The notes below the pieces were generated by a model. It worked only from the letters and a program-made list of their open reading frames with translations, searched no databases and was not told where the DNA came from. From Crocinitomicaceae bacterium (GTDB lineage Bacteria > Bacteroidota > Bacteroidia > Flavobacteriales_G > Salibacteraceae), in the NCBI GenBank assembly GCA_002713215.1, contig PAVO01000041.1, positions 27,249-91,248 of the forward strand: a stretch of 64,000 bases of DNA, given 5' to 3'. The translations under genes and the position numbers were made by a program. This document shows positions 37,696 to 46,409 of this stretch, one piece after another; within the stretch, counting starts at the first letter, position 1; each line of letters begins with the position of its first letter.

Positions 37696-38145
37696 TTACT
37701 CCTCTTTAATCAAATTAATTGACTCTGAATTAATACAATACCGCAAGCCACTTGGTGCCGGACCATCAGGAAAAACATGGCCCAAATGACCATCACAGGT
37801 ATTACACATAACTTCTACCCGGGTCATTCCAAAAGATGTGTCTTTGTGGTATTTAATGGCATTCTCCTTAATGGGTTGTGTAAAACTGGGCCACCCTGTA
37901 CCTGACTCAAATTTTATAGTAGAATCGAATAACGGCGCATTGCAGCAAATGCAACTGTACTTACCGGCATCGTGGGCCTCACAATATTCACCCGAACCAG
38001 GCCTCTCGGTCCCTTTTTCTCGCGTAATTCTATATTGTTCGGGAGTTAATATGCTTCTCCACTCTTCTTCGGTTTTTTCCACCCTTCTATTCGGGGCTAA
38101 ATTTCCTTTAGTTGCAAATCGTATTACGTCGTTCCAGTTTATCAT
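37696..38145 (-). CDS. msrB: peptide methionine-R-sulfoxide reductase
   Basis: A 149-aa MsrB. The catalytic Cys lies in GLRYCINSESI; zinc is bound by CICC and CNTC pairs; FESGTGWPSFTQPI and GHLGHVFPDGPAP are signatures. It reduces the R epimer of methionine sulfoxide in proteins. No signal peptide, so cytoplasmic. Convergent with the DUF2911 gene. Confidence 0.97.
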   Translation of the reverse strand: MINWNDVIRFATKGNLAPNRRVEKTEEEWRSILTPEQYRITREKGTERPGSGEYCEAHDAGKYSCICCNAPLFDSTIKFESGTGWPSFTQPIKENAIKYHKDTSFGMTRVEVMCNTCDGHLGHVFPDGPAPSGLRYCINSESINLIKEE

Positions 38146-38244
38146 TAAGCAATCCTCAAGTTCAATGTCTAATTAAAACACAATTTTACCTCAAAAAAGT
38201 TCGATGTAATGGTGTGAAAATGACAAGAACTTATGTCAATAAGG

Positions 38245-38283
38245 TAAAATACGGTATTTCAGCAAGTTGATTGCCGTATTTTA
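38245..38283. repeat. inverted repeat between msrB and ECF sigma promoters
   Basis: TAAAATACGG (38245-38254) and CCGTATTTTA (38274-38283) are perfect 10-nt complements separated by 19 nt, in the 294-bp gap between divergent genes. It may be an operator for a dimeric regulator; no T-run follows on either strand, which argues against a terminator. Confidence 0.55.
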
Positions 38284-38439
38284 TTCGGTAAAACACAGCC
38301 GTCTCATTTACGATTTTAAAGATTTTATAACCTTAACCTCTTCCAATCTGATCTACTTTTAAAAATTATTTTCAAAAAAATGCAAGGAAAAAGAAATCTT
38401 GCGTCTTTAGGATTGAACTGCTTAATGTAGTGCTTTACA

Positions 38440-38982
38440 ATGTCACCCAAATCTGAGAATAGAGAAAAGCTGGAATCCTTTTTTAAAGAGGAATATACCA
38501 CCCTTAAAAATTATGTGGGTTCCCGATTAAAATCCAGTGCTTCAAAAGATACGGAAGACATTGTTCAGGACGTAGCATTTAACTTATTTGCAGGTGCAGA
38601 CGGGTACGGTCCAATAAGTAATGTAGCCGGCTTTGTTTATCGTTCGGTTAAAAATAAAATCATCGATACTCTGCGCAAAGGCAATCGAGAGATTAACGTA
38701 GCCGACGACAACGAAGCTAAATGGTTCGAGTTTGCGGAACTGATGAGCGGAAATTCGGAACAATTGTTTTCGGATGAACTGGTCAAATCCTTAAAGGAAG
38801 CCATGGACCATTTAAAACCACTGGATTATGAAATCATTATGGCGGTGGATTTTGAAGGCTATACGTTTAGAGAAATTTCGGAAGAAACCGGAACTCCCGA
38901 AGGAACTCTAATGTCCAGACGACATAGAGCACTATCAAAGCTTTATAAAGCATTAAAAGAAAAAAGAAAAATTAGAAATTGA
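38440..38982 (+). CDS. ECF-type RNA polymerase sigma factor
   Basis: A 180-aa sigma factor. Region 2 (SKDTEDIVQDVAFNLFAGAD, then VAGFVYRSVKNKIIDTLRK) and region 4 (FREISEETGTPEGTLMSRRH) are clear. Followed 16 nt later by a membrane protein and then a small HMA-like protein, probably an operon. Confidence 0.93.
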   Translation: MSPKSENREKLESFFKEEYTTLKNYVGSRLKSSASKDTEDIVQDVAFNLFAGADGYGPISNVAGFVYRSVKNKIIDTLRKGNREINVADDNEAKWFEFAELMSGNSEQLFSDELVKSLKEAMDHLKPLDYEIIMAVDFEGYTFREISEETGTPEGTLMSRRHRALSKLYKALKEKRKIRN

Positions 38983-38998
38983 ACTTAAAACAAACATT

Positions 38999-39439
38999 AT
39001 GAAAGAATATTTTAAACACAAAATGCGCGAAAAAAGCCCCGTTGTTATTATAGGAATGGTGCTATTCGGAATTGTTGCCATAACAGGTCTGGCCATTCTA
39101 TTTGGTTATATCCTAATGTCCTTGTGGAATTGGTTAATGCCTATGCTATTTGGCTTACCTGTAATAAGCTACTGGCAGGCAGTTGGATTATTCATCCTGG
39201 CTAAAATTCTTTTTGGTTTTGGTGGAGGAAGTGGTTCCGGCGGAGGAAAATCTCACAGAAGAAACAAAGAACATTGTAGAGACAAACGAAGGAGATCACG
39301 CGATTTTTCCAAATGGGAACACTACGATAAGTTCTGGGAGGAAAAAGGCGAACAGGCTTATGAGGATTACGTGAAAGAGTTGAACACTGATGATGCTGTG
39401 GAAATCATAGAGGAAGACCCCAAACAAGATGGAAAATAG
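38999..39439 (+). CDS. small membrane protein downstream of sigma factor
   Basis: A 146-aa protein with two or three hydrophobic segments (about 14-42 and 55-76), a Gly/Ser-rich turn (GFGGGSGSGGGKSH) and a charged cytoplasmic tail rich in Arg, Lys and Glu. No recognised domain. Its place after an ECF sigma gene suggests an anti-sigma or sensor role. Its end overlaps the next gene by 11 nt. Confidence 0.8.
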   Translation: MKEYFKHKMREKSPVVIIGMVLFGIVAITGLAILFGYILMSLWNWLMPMLFGLPVISYWQAVGLFILAKILFGFGGGSGSGGGKSHRRNKEHCRDKRRRSRDFSKWEHYDKFWEEKGEQAYEDYVKELNTDDAVEIIEEDPKQDGK

Positions 39440-39662
39440 TCACGTAATTGTACTTAAGACGGATATTGAGTCGGAGCACATGCTCCGACCTTTATCTTCT
39501 TTGTTTGAAAACCACAAATCAATTGGAGATTGGTCGGTTGATTTAGAAGATAGAGATAAGGTACTTCGTGTGGTAGCTACTACGCAATTAAATGAACTGG
39601 CGGTAATCCGGTTATTGGCTAAAAACGGATTCCAGGCTGAAGATCTGATGCCGGAGAATTAG
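39429..39662 (+). CDS. small HMA-like protein without the metal-binding Cys pair
   Basis: A 77-aa protein with a predicted beta-alpha-beta-beta-alpha-beta order: VIVLKTDIESEHMLRPLSSL, SIGDWSVDLEDRDKVLRVVA, ELAVIRLLAKNGFQAEDL. This resembles ferredoxin-like HMA/copper-chaperone folds, but no CxxC is present. It is translationally coupled to the preceding membrane protein. Confidence 0.8.
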   Translation: MENSHVIVLKTDIESEHMLRPLSSLFENHKSIGDWSVDLEDRDKVLRVVATTQLNELAVIRLLAKNGFQAEDLMPEN

Positions 39663-39674
39663 TTCTTCGGCCAA

Positions 39675-40385
39675 TTATAGATGTTGATCTATAATTTGTT
39701 GAAGTTCCTTTTTACCAATAATTCCGGTATGCCTCCAAACGGCTTTTCCTGATTTATAAAGAATAAATACAGGTACCCCAACCACTTTATAATGGTTTGC
39801 GACTTCCTTACTTTTATCAGCGTCCACGCGAAGAACTCCTGCTCTGCCCTTATACTCATTTTGTAGTTCATCAACAATTGGAGCCATTTTCTTACACGGA
39901 GCACACCATACGGTATGGAAATCAACTAATACAAGTTGTTGACCTCCAAGTTTACTTCTAAATTCTTCCAGCGACAATGATCTAATGTTCTTATCCGCTT
40001 TGGCAGTTGATTTGGTAATCGGAAAATTAGCAGCCTGCCAGGCTCTTATACCACCGTTGAGATTGTATAAATCATTAAATCCCAACTGAGCCATGGTTTT
40101 TACTGCACCGGAAGAGCGTCCACCGGAAGCGCAATAAACATAAACGGGCTTATCCTTTTGCATCAAGCCAATTTTTCTCTTAAAATCCGGATCGTAATAA
40201 TTAATAAAACTAGCTCCTTCAATATACCCACCAGCCACTTCTTCAGGAGTTCTAACGTCGAGAATAATTCCATTATTACTCCCAATTAATTTGCGAAATT
40301 CCTCCACTCCGACATTGGATATATTTTGTGCAAAAACCATACTGGTTAGCATAATTATCGCTCCGGTAAATAATGACCTGATCAT
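39675..40385 (-). CDS. periplasmic rhodanese-thioredoxin fusion protein
   Basis: A 236-aa protein: signal peptide (ITMLTSMVFAQ region), a rhodanese domain with active-site loop VYCASGGRSSGAVK (about 90-104), and a thioredoxin domain with VWCAPCKKM (about 158-166) and the cis-Pro in GVPVFILYKSG. The fusion links sulfane-sulfur transfer to dithiol exchange in the periplasm. It is divergent from norC. Confidence 0.92.
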   Translation of the reverse strand: MIRSLFTGAIIMLTSMVFAQNISNVGVEEFRKLIGSNNGIILDVRTPEEVAGGYIEGASFINYYDPDFKRKIGLMQKDKPVYVYCASGGRSSGAVKTMAQLGFNDLYNLNGGIRAWQAANFPITKSTAKADKNIRSLSLEEFRSKLGGQQLVLVDFHTVWCAPCKKMAPIVDELQNEYKGRAGVLRVDADKSKEVANHYKVVGVPVFILYKSGKAVWRHTGIIGKKELQQIIDQHL

Positions 40386-40641
40386 AACAACTATTTAGGC
40401 AACAAATTTACCATGGAACTACGCACACTTAAGTAACCATTGTCACATGAAATGCAAACTCCTATAAACATAATCAAAGGTGATATCTACACTACCCATA
40501 TTCTCAATTTTAATAAAAAACTGACATTAAACTTACCTCTATCTGATAAAGATCACATCACACTCTTTTTACCCGTTTTAATTTTACAAAACGAAATAAA
40601 AGATAAGAAGGTCTTTTTTTATATGAACTAAAATTATTGTT
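40386..40641. promoter_or_regulatory. norC promoter region
   Basis: A 256-bp gap between divergent genes. It contains the FNR-like box at 40544-40555 listed separately. A 63-codon ORF runs through it (40440-40631) but lies over the box and lacks coding signs. Confidence 0.6.
40544..40555. promoter_or_regulatory. FNR/CRP-type palindrome upstream of norC
   Basis: TGAT-AAAG-ATCA is a perfect inverted repeat with the 4-nt spacer of FNR/DNR/NnrR-family sites (consensus TTGAT-N4-ATCAA; the outermost bases here are C and C). Its centre is 92 nt before the norC ATG, a suitable place for an activator site. Confidence 0.65.
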
Positions 40642-41088
40642 ATGCTATCAAAAAGTCAAGCCAAGGTATTTTTCCTGGGTGGTACAGTATTATTTGCCTC
40701 ACTGTTCTTGGGCCTATCCTTCGATACGGTGAGCAATCGCGTTGGTGAACAAACCAACGAGGATCAATTAACGGAGTCTGCAATTGCTGGCCGGGTTATT
40801 TGGGACGAAAACAATTGTATGGGTTGTCATACCCTGCTCGGTGAGGGTGCATATTATGCTCCTGAGCTAACCAAAGTAATAGAACGTAGGGGTGCGGGCT
40901 ATGTAAAAACGGTTATGATGCAACCCAATTCATGGGCTCCTAATGGTAGGCACATGGTTGCTTATAACCTCTCCGAAGAAGAAGCCAACAATATGGTCGA
41001 TTTTCTTACCTGGATTGGAAATATGGATCTGAATGGATTTCCTGCCAAGCCCAAGTATGAAGTAAAGAAAAATGAAACTGAAGATTAA
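40642..41088 (+). CDS. norC: nitric oxide reductase subunit C (cytochrome c)
   Basis: A 148-aa membrane-anchored c-type cytochrome: an N-terminal helix (about 9-27) and a heme c motif NCMGCHT (Cys59, Cys62, His63), with GRHMVAYNLS providing the distal Met. It passes electrons to NorB of the cytochrome c-dependent NO reductase. Length is that of NorC. Followed 20 nt later by norB. Confidence 0.95.
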   Translation: MLSKSQAKVFFLGGTVLFASLFLGLSFDTVSNRVGEQTNEDQLTESAIAGRVIWDENNCMGCHTLLGEGAYYAPELTKVIERRGAGYVKTVMMQPNSWAPNGRHMVAYNLSEEEANNMVDFLTWIGNMDLNGFPAKPKYEVKKNETED

Positions 41089-41108
41089 TTCATTAAAAGA
41101 TAGAAGTC

Positions 41109-42443
41109 ATGAAATTTAAAAGTCAAAAAATAGCATACTGGTTCTTTTTGTCAGCCCTTCTTTTATTCGGGTTGCAAATGATCTACGGTTTTATTATGGG
41201 ATTTGCCCACATGGGGTATGACGTATTACACGAATTAGTCCCCTTTAATGCCGCAAGAGCAACACACACCAATTTATTGGTAGTTTGGTTATTACTCGGA
41301 TTTATGGGTGCCGCATATTACATTATTCCGGAAGAATCTCAGCGTGAGATTTATTCTGTAAAACTTGCGTATATCCAATTGATCTCATTCCTTGTGGTTG
41401 GTGTAATTGCCGTAGCAGGATTTCACATGAATTGGTGGGAAGGTCGAAAATTTTTAGAAATTCCAAGACCACTAGACTGGTTAGTGGTTGTTAATGTGTT
41501 GGCATTCCTATTTAATATTCTAATGACCTTATTTCAGGGAGTACGACAAACTACTACTGCACTGGTATTAAGTATGGGGCTTTTGTTCGCTGCCCTACTC
41601 TACCTCCCAGGTATGATGTGGTTCGACAATCACACACTTGATTCATTCTACAGATGGTACGTAGTACACCTTTGGGTAGAAGGTGTATGGGAATTGATTA
41701 TGGGCGGTATTCTTGCCTTCCTGTTGATTAAAATAACAGGAGTTGATCGTGAAGTAATTGAAAAATGGTTGTATGTAATCGTTGGACTTACCTTCCTTTC
41801 AGGACTACTCGGAACAGGACACCACTACTACTATATTGGAACACCAAGCTACTGGTTGTGGATTGGAGGTATATTCAGTGCAATGGAACCTCTTGCCTTC
41901 CTCGCTATGGCATTGTTTGCCATTAACATGTACCGAAAAGGAGAGAAAAGGCATCCCAATAAAACAGCCCTTAACTGGACACTGGGAACCGCAATTGTAT
42001 CTTTTGTTGGAGCCGGATTACTTGGAGCAGCGCATACCTTACCCAACGTAAACCTATATACCCACGGCACCCTAGTTACTGCCATGCATGGACACATGGC
42101 ATTCTGGGGAGCCTATGGCATGCTTGTTCTTGCCATTATAGCTTATGCTATGCCTAACCTTACCGGAAGAAAGCTATATGATACAAGTACTACCCGATAT
42201 GCTTTCTGGTTAAGTAATATTGGTATGGTTGGTATGACCGTTGCCTTTGGAGTTGCTGGAGTTGCACAAGTATATATGGAGCGTATTATGGGAGTTGATT
42301 TTATGGAGACCCAAAAAGAAATTGAGCCTCATTTCTTGGTGCTTGTTCTTTGCGCAACCGTTTTTGTTGTGGGAGTTGTTCTCTACATCATTAACTTCTT
42401 CAAATATGGACGTCCCACAGACGAGGCGTTAATAACTGAATAA
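41109..42443 (+). CDS. norB: nitric oxide reductase subunit B
   Basis: Catalytic subunit of cNOR, 444 aa with twelve predicted helices, reducing 2 NO to N2O. All metal ligands are visible: His53 and His329 for low-spin heme b, His327 for heme b3, His187, His238 and His239 for non-heme FeB, and Glu191, Glu195 and Glu260, matching well-characterised Pseudomonas NorB at a near-constant offset. There is no N-terminal quinol-oxidase extension, so it is not the qNOR type. Confidence 0.97.
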   Translation: MKFKSQKIAYWFFLSALLLFGLQMIYGFIMGFAHMGYDVLHELVPFNAARATHTNLLVVWLLLGFMGAAYYIIPEESQREIYSVKLAYIQLISFLVVGVIAVAGFHMNWWEGRKFLEIPRPLDWLVVVNVLAFLFNILMTLFQGVRQTTTALVLSMGLLFAALLYLPGMMWFDNHTLDSFYRWYVVHLWVEGVWELIMGGILAFLLIKITGVDREVIEKWLYVIVGLTFLSGLLGTGHHYYYIGTPSYWLWIGGIFSAMEPLAFLAMALFAINMYRKGEKRHPNKTALNWTLGTAIVSFVGAGLLGAAHTLPNVNLYTHGTLVTAMHGHMAFWGAYGMLVLAIIAYAMPNLTGRKLYDTSTTRYAFWLSNIGMVGMTVAFGVAGVAQVYMERIMGVDFMETQKEIEPHFLVLVLCATVFVVGVVLYIINFFKYGRPTDEALITE

Positions 42444-42460
42444 TTCGAACTACATTTATT

Positions 42461-42489
42461 GGCGGAGATCTATGGCCTCCGCCTTTTTT
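42461..42489 (+). terminator. intrinsic terminator between norB and norQ
   Basis: GGCGGAG (42461-42467) pairs with CTCCGCC (42477-42483) across a 9-nt loop and is followed by six Ts (42484-42489), 18 nt after the norB stop. It lies immediately before norQ, so norQD need read-through or a promoter inside this gap. Confidence 0.85.
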
Positions 42490-42499
42490 ATCTAAACAA

Positions 42500-43273
42500 A
42501 TGAGCACACCGTTCTACAGAATTATTGATCAGGAACAAGCCATTTTCAAACATGCCTTTGAAAACAAGCTTCCCTTACTGCTAAAAGGTCCAACGGGTAC
42601 GGGTAAGTCCCGATTCGTTGAATTTATGGCAGACTCACTGGATAAAAAACTATATACCGTAGCCTGTCATGAAGAGACTTCAGCCACGGATTTAATCGGC
42701 CGATACATAATCAAAGGGTCTGAAACCGTATGGATTGACGGCCCCATGACACGAGCCGTTAAGGAAGGAGCAATTCTTTACCTGGACGAAGTGGCTGAAG
42801 CCAGGCCGGATATAATTGTGGCCCTGCATTCACTAACGGACCATAGGAGATCGTTGTTTATTGATAAAACCGGTGAAACAATAAAAGCGGAAGACTCTTT
42901 TATGTTGGTTGCCACTTATAATCCAGGATACCAAAAAGGGTTTAAGGAGTTAAAACCCTCTACCCGACAACGGTTTATATCCCTGTCATTCAATTATCCG
43001 GGCAAAAAAGTAGAGTCTGAAATTGTAGTTGGTGAAACAGGAGTCGATGAAGTCATTGCCAATCAACTGATTTCCATTGGAAAAAAGATAAGGAACTTAA
43101 CCGAGCTGGGACTGGCGGAAACCGTTTCCACGCGGTTGTTGGTGGATGCAGCTATTCTGATTAAAAGCGGACTTCCTAAACGTCTGTCTTGTAACGTTGC
43201 CATAGCAGAGCCGTTAACGGACGATGAAGACACCCTTGAAGCACTGAAAGACCTTATCAGTTTGAGTATCTAA
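42500..43273 (+). CDS. norQ: NorQ/CbbQ-type AAA+ ATPase
   Basis: A 257-aa MoxR-family AAA+ ATPase. Walker A is GPTGTGKSRF, Walker B ILYLDEVAEA, and VATYNPGYQKGFKELKPSTR holds sensor 1. NorQ with NorD is needed to load FeB into NorB. The next gene is NorD, 9 nt away. Confidence 0.95.
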   Translation: MSTPFYRIIDQEQAIFKHAFENKLPLLLKGPTGTGKSRFVEFMADSLDKKLYTVACHEETSATDLIGRYIIKGSETVWIDGPMTRAVKEGAILYLDEVAEARPDIIVALHSLTDHRRSLFIDKTGETIKAEDSFMLVATYNPGYQKGFKELKPSTRQRFISLSFNYPGKKVESEIVVGETGVDEVIANQLISIGKKIRNLTELGLAETVSTRLLVDAAILIKSGLPKRLSCNVAIAEPLTDDEDTLEALKDLISLSI

Positions 43274-43282
43274 TTTAATGAG

Positions 43283-45052
43283 ATGGAATTTGATCAGCTC
43301 ATATTCAGGCGCATTTACAATTACTACGCTAAGAAGCTGTCAAAATCTGACCCAGAACGCGAAAGCAGAGCGGTTCATCTTTCAACTATAAAACCGAGGT
43401 TAACCATTTTAGCCAGAGCCTTAACCGGAATTCCAAATGAAATTTTGACCTCTGAAAGAGAAGGTGGTTTCTCAGGAAGTAAATTCTACCTCCCAAAAAA
43501 GGTTGATTTCTTTTCCAGCAGAGAGCAGAACCTAAACTTCTACGTATTTCGGGTACTCTACCTATCGGTTCAGCAACAACAGGAATTAAACTGGAAAGAC
43601 AACGAAGAACATAAAATTGCTGAGTCTCAACAACAGGCCTACTCCAATTCAAAACTGGTTTTAGAGAGTTTGTTCAAAGAATACCCAAGTACCCAAACCA
43701 TACATACCGATCTATACCAAGGCCTAACAGAATACTATAAATCCCTGGAGAAGTCCAGCGACTATAGTTGGCTCTATGGTCGTTATATGAAACTCAATCC
43801 GCACGAGTTTGTGGCCAAAACCGATCGAAATACGGAGGAAGCAAAATCTAAATTGGAGCCCAACGAAATTACCACTGAGTTGGAAGCCAATGCCAGTGAT
43901 GAAGTTACCACGGTCGGCCTAAACAAGAAGCAGATTGAAGACAACGTAGTCACTAACAATTTTGAAAAGGTAGAGACTCTTTCGGAGTTTAATGGCAACT
44001 TCAGGGAAATGGATGGTGATGATACCCTGAGCGATGATGAAGATGCTATACGTGAACTAAACCTAAAGCATACTGTACGTACCGACGACTCTGCACATTC
44101 GGTTTATCGCGCGGAAATGGCGCACAACACATCAGACATATTTGTAGAATCTGATTCACAAAGTGGTCAGTACTTGTACTACGATGAATGGAATTACAAA
44201 AACCGTCAATACAAAAAGGATTTCTGCAAGGTTTATCCGAAAACACTTTCAATCAAAAGAGAAGACTTTGCCATAAACGTGCTTAAACAAAGAAGGAAAA
44301 CAAAAAACGAACTCTTTCGAATGTTTGTAGCTGTACACAATGAATTCGAAAAGGTAAATCGCGTTATTTCGGGAGAAGATATCGACCTGGATAACATGGT
44401 TGAGTTTTATACGGACCTACAAGCCAAAAAATCCCCGTCAGACAAAGTCTATTTTAGCAAAAGAAAAAGGAAGAAAGACCTTTCCGTACTCATTCTTATG
44501 GATACCAGCCTATCATCAGACGGTTACACCAACAACGAGCATGTGCTAACGGTTGAAAAGGAATCGGTGTTGCTTTTTGGGGAGATATTATCTGCCTTTG
44601 ATATCCCTTTTCAGATTGACACCTTTTCTTCGAAAACGAGAAATAACTGCTCTTACAATCATGTAAAGACATTTAGAGAAAATTGGGTGCAATCCAGAAA
44701 TCGAATTGGTGCCATTCAGGCAGAGGGATTTACCCGTATTGGCACAGCATTGAGGCATGCAGGACATTTGGTAAAACAACAGCCGACCAAACGAAAATGG
44801 ATTGTATTGCTTTCTGACGGCAAACCCAATGATTATGATACCTATGAGGGTAAATACGGAATAGAAGACGTAAAACAAACCTTAAGGGAGTTGGACCAGG
44901 ACCACATTCATACCTTTTCTTTTGCGGTTGAACATCAAGCCAAATACTACCTGCCACAAATGTTTGGACACAACAACTACAACATACTTCCAAAACCTTC
45001 GGATTTGCCTTTGGCTTTTAGTAAGTTTTATCGGAAAATTTTGAATAATTGA
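43283..45052 (+). CDS. norD: NorD-type von Willebrand factor A protein
   Basis: A 589-aa NorD homologue. The C-terminal VWA domain (about 390-589) has a MIDAS-like motif LILMDTSLSSDG and IVLLSDGKPNDYD. An acidic central region (about 190-270, ELEANASDEV, DGDDTLSDDEDAIRE) and the N-terminal helical part are typical of the family. It pairs with NorQ to activate NO reductase. Confidence 0.93.
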   Translation: MEFDQLIFRRIYNYYAKKLSKSDPERESRAVHLSTIKPRLTILARALTGIPNEILTSEREGGFSGSKFYLPKKVDFFSSREQNLNFYVFRVLYLSVQQQQELNWKDNEEHKIAESQQQAYSNSKLVLESLFKEYPSTQTIHTDLYQGLTEYYKSLEKSSDYSWLYGRYMKLNPHEFVAKTDRNTEEAKSKLEPNEITTELEANASDEVTTVGLNKKQIEDNVVTNNFEKVETLSEFNGNFREMDGDDTLSDDEDAIRELNLKHTVRTDDSAHSVYRAEMAHNTSDIFVESDSQSGQYLYYDEWNYKNRQYKKDFCKVYPKTLSIKREDFAINVLKQRRKTKNELFRMFVAVHNEFEKVNRVISGEDIDLDNMVEFYTDLQAKKSPSDKVYFSKRKRKKDLSVLILMDTSLSSDGYTNNEHVLTVEKESVLLFGEILSAFDIPFQIDTFSSKTRNNCSYNHVKTFRENWVQSRNRIGAIQAEGFTRIGTALRHAGHLVKQQPTKRKWIVLLSDGKPNDYDTYEGKYGIEDVKQTLRELDQDHIHTFSFAVEHQAKYYLPQMFGHNNYNILPKPSDLPLAFSKFYRKILNN

Positions 45053-45074
45053 TTACTTCCAAGTTCATTAAGGT

Positions 45075-46340
45075 TTAAGGATTTACTTTGGTTACTTTTC
45101 CACGATAAACCTCGCCAAATTCATCTTCTACGATATACAAATAAACGCCTGGAGACAAGTGATCCATGCTAAACCTACTCATTCCTTGAGCCGGCATTTC
45201 GGAAAAGATGATTTGACCCTTTAAATCGTACAATAGAAGAGTAAATTGAGTTTGGTTTTCGAAACCAATGTTAAGATTATCGGTAAAAGGATTTACTACT
45301 CGAATCTTTTTGTAAGCAGTCTTACTCGAATGGACAGAACTAGCCGTGTTACATGTCGTCTTAAATGGAATAAATTTCACCAGTCCATATTGATTATCCT
45401 GATGACCGTCCAAAATTTTGCTTCTAATATTTGTTGAATCTTGAGAACACCAGCAGTTATTCATAATGTTGGCATTTCTGTTCGAAGTCCATTTAATATC
45501 GTAATCAGTGTTGTTACAGATCTGGTTATCAAAAAACTGAGTGCCTTGAAAGTTCATGAATCCTGAAGCATTTATACCTTTTTGATTGTTTTCAACTACG
45601 TTATTGGTAAATATTTTATTTACAGCATTTTGTCCGACCTCTGCCCCAATAACATTGTTTACAATAATATTGTTGGTTGCAATTCCATAAGGTCGCATGG
45701 CTAATTCATTATCAGTGAAATAGCAATTCGTTGTTTTCTTCCATCCATCTATTCCTGTTTTATTCCCAATAAAGTTAGATCGGTCAACAATACAATCAAA
45801 CTGACAATATCGTAAACATACGCCGTTGTTCAAAAAGTTGGTTTCCGAAATTCTGGTCTCAGGTGCACCTGCATCAGAAAAAACGATGTAATTATTTGAA
45901 AACTCACATTTCTCGAATACATATGGGCCATCGTACGCAAAATCCAAGTCAATTCCGAGTTTTGAATTGCTAAATTTCACATATTTCATGGTCACCTGGT
46001 TTTTGGGAATTTGATCGGTTCCTAATACCTTAATTCCCTGCCAAAAATACGAAGTAAGGTTAGCACCAGATGTTTTGAATTTAATACTATCTCTTTGAGC
46101 ACCAATTGCAGTTAATGTACCTCTTACTTCTATACTGGACAAGGTGTCGCATAAAATAACAACACCAGGTTCAATGGTTAATGTCACATCTTGAAATACC
46201 ACTACTTTACCTGTGAGCTTGTACGGACTCCCGGCCTTGGTCAAGGTTTTATTTGAAGTTATACTTGATGGTATTGTAGATTGCGCATAAATAGCTGAGT
46301 AAAACAATAGAACTACTAAACTTGATACAGTGAATTTCAT
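45075..46340 (-). CDS. T9SS-secreted right-handed beta-helix protein
   Basis: A 421-aa secreted protein: signal peptide (VSSLVVLLFYSAIYAQ), successive short strands typical of parallel beta-helices (TLTIEPGVVILCDTL, KYVKFSNSKLGIDL, NNIIVNNVIGAEVGQN, NKIFTNNVVENNQKGI), and a C-terminal T9SS sorting domain (VVNPFTDNLNIGF ... HLSPGVYLYIV). Polysaccharide-binding or lyase roles are possible but no catalytic residues can be assigned. Convergent with norD. Confidence 0.88.
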   Translation of the reverse strand: MKFTVSSLVVLLFYSAIYAQSTIPSSITSNKTLTKAGSPYKLTGKVVVFQDVTLTIEPGVVILCDTLSSIEVRGTLTAIGAQRDSIKFKTSGANLTSYFWQGIKVLGTDQIPKNQVTMKYVKFSNSKLGIDLDFAYDGPYVFEKCEFSNNYIVFSDAGAPETRISETNFLNNGVCLRYCQFDCIVDRSNFIGNKTGIDGWKKTTNCYFTDNELAMRPYGIATNNIIVNNVIGAEVGQNAVNKIFTNNVVENNQKGINASGFMNFQGTQFFDNQICNNTDYDIKWTSNRNANIMNNCWCSQDSTNIRSKILDGHQDNQYGLVKFIPFKTTCNTASSVHSSKTAYKKIRVVNPFTDNLNIGFENQTQFTLLLYDLKGQIIFSEMPAQGMSRFSMDHLSPGVYLYIVEDEFGEVYRGKVTKVNP

Positions 46341-46409
46341 GGCATTTCTAGTTAATGGATTCTCTCAAAGTTAAGATTTTTTATTAAAGAAAACTACTAA
46401 CGCTTTGTT

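Noticed and set aside
40440..40631. 63-aa ORF upstream of norC
   Set aside because: It covers the FNR-like box and the expected norC promoter, and its composition looks non-coding.
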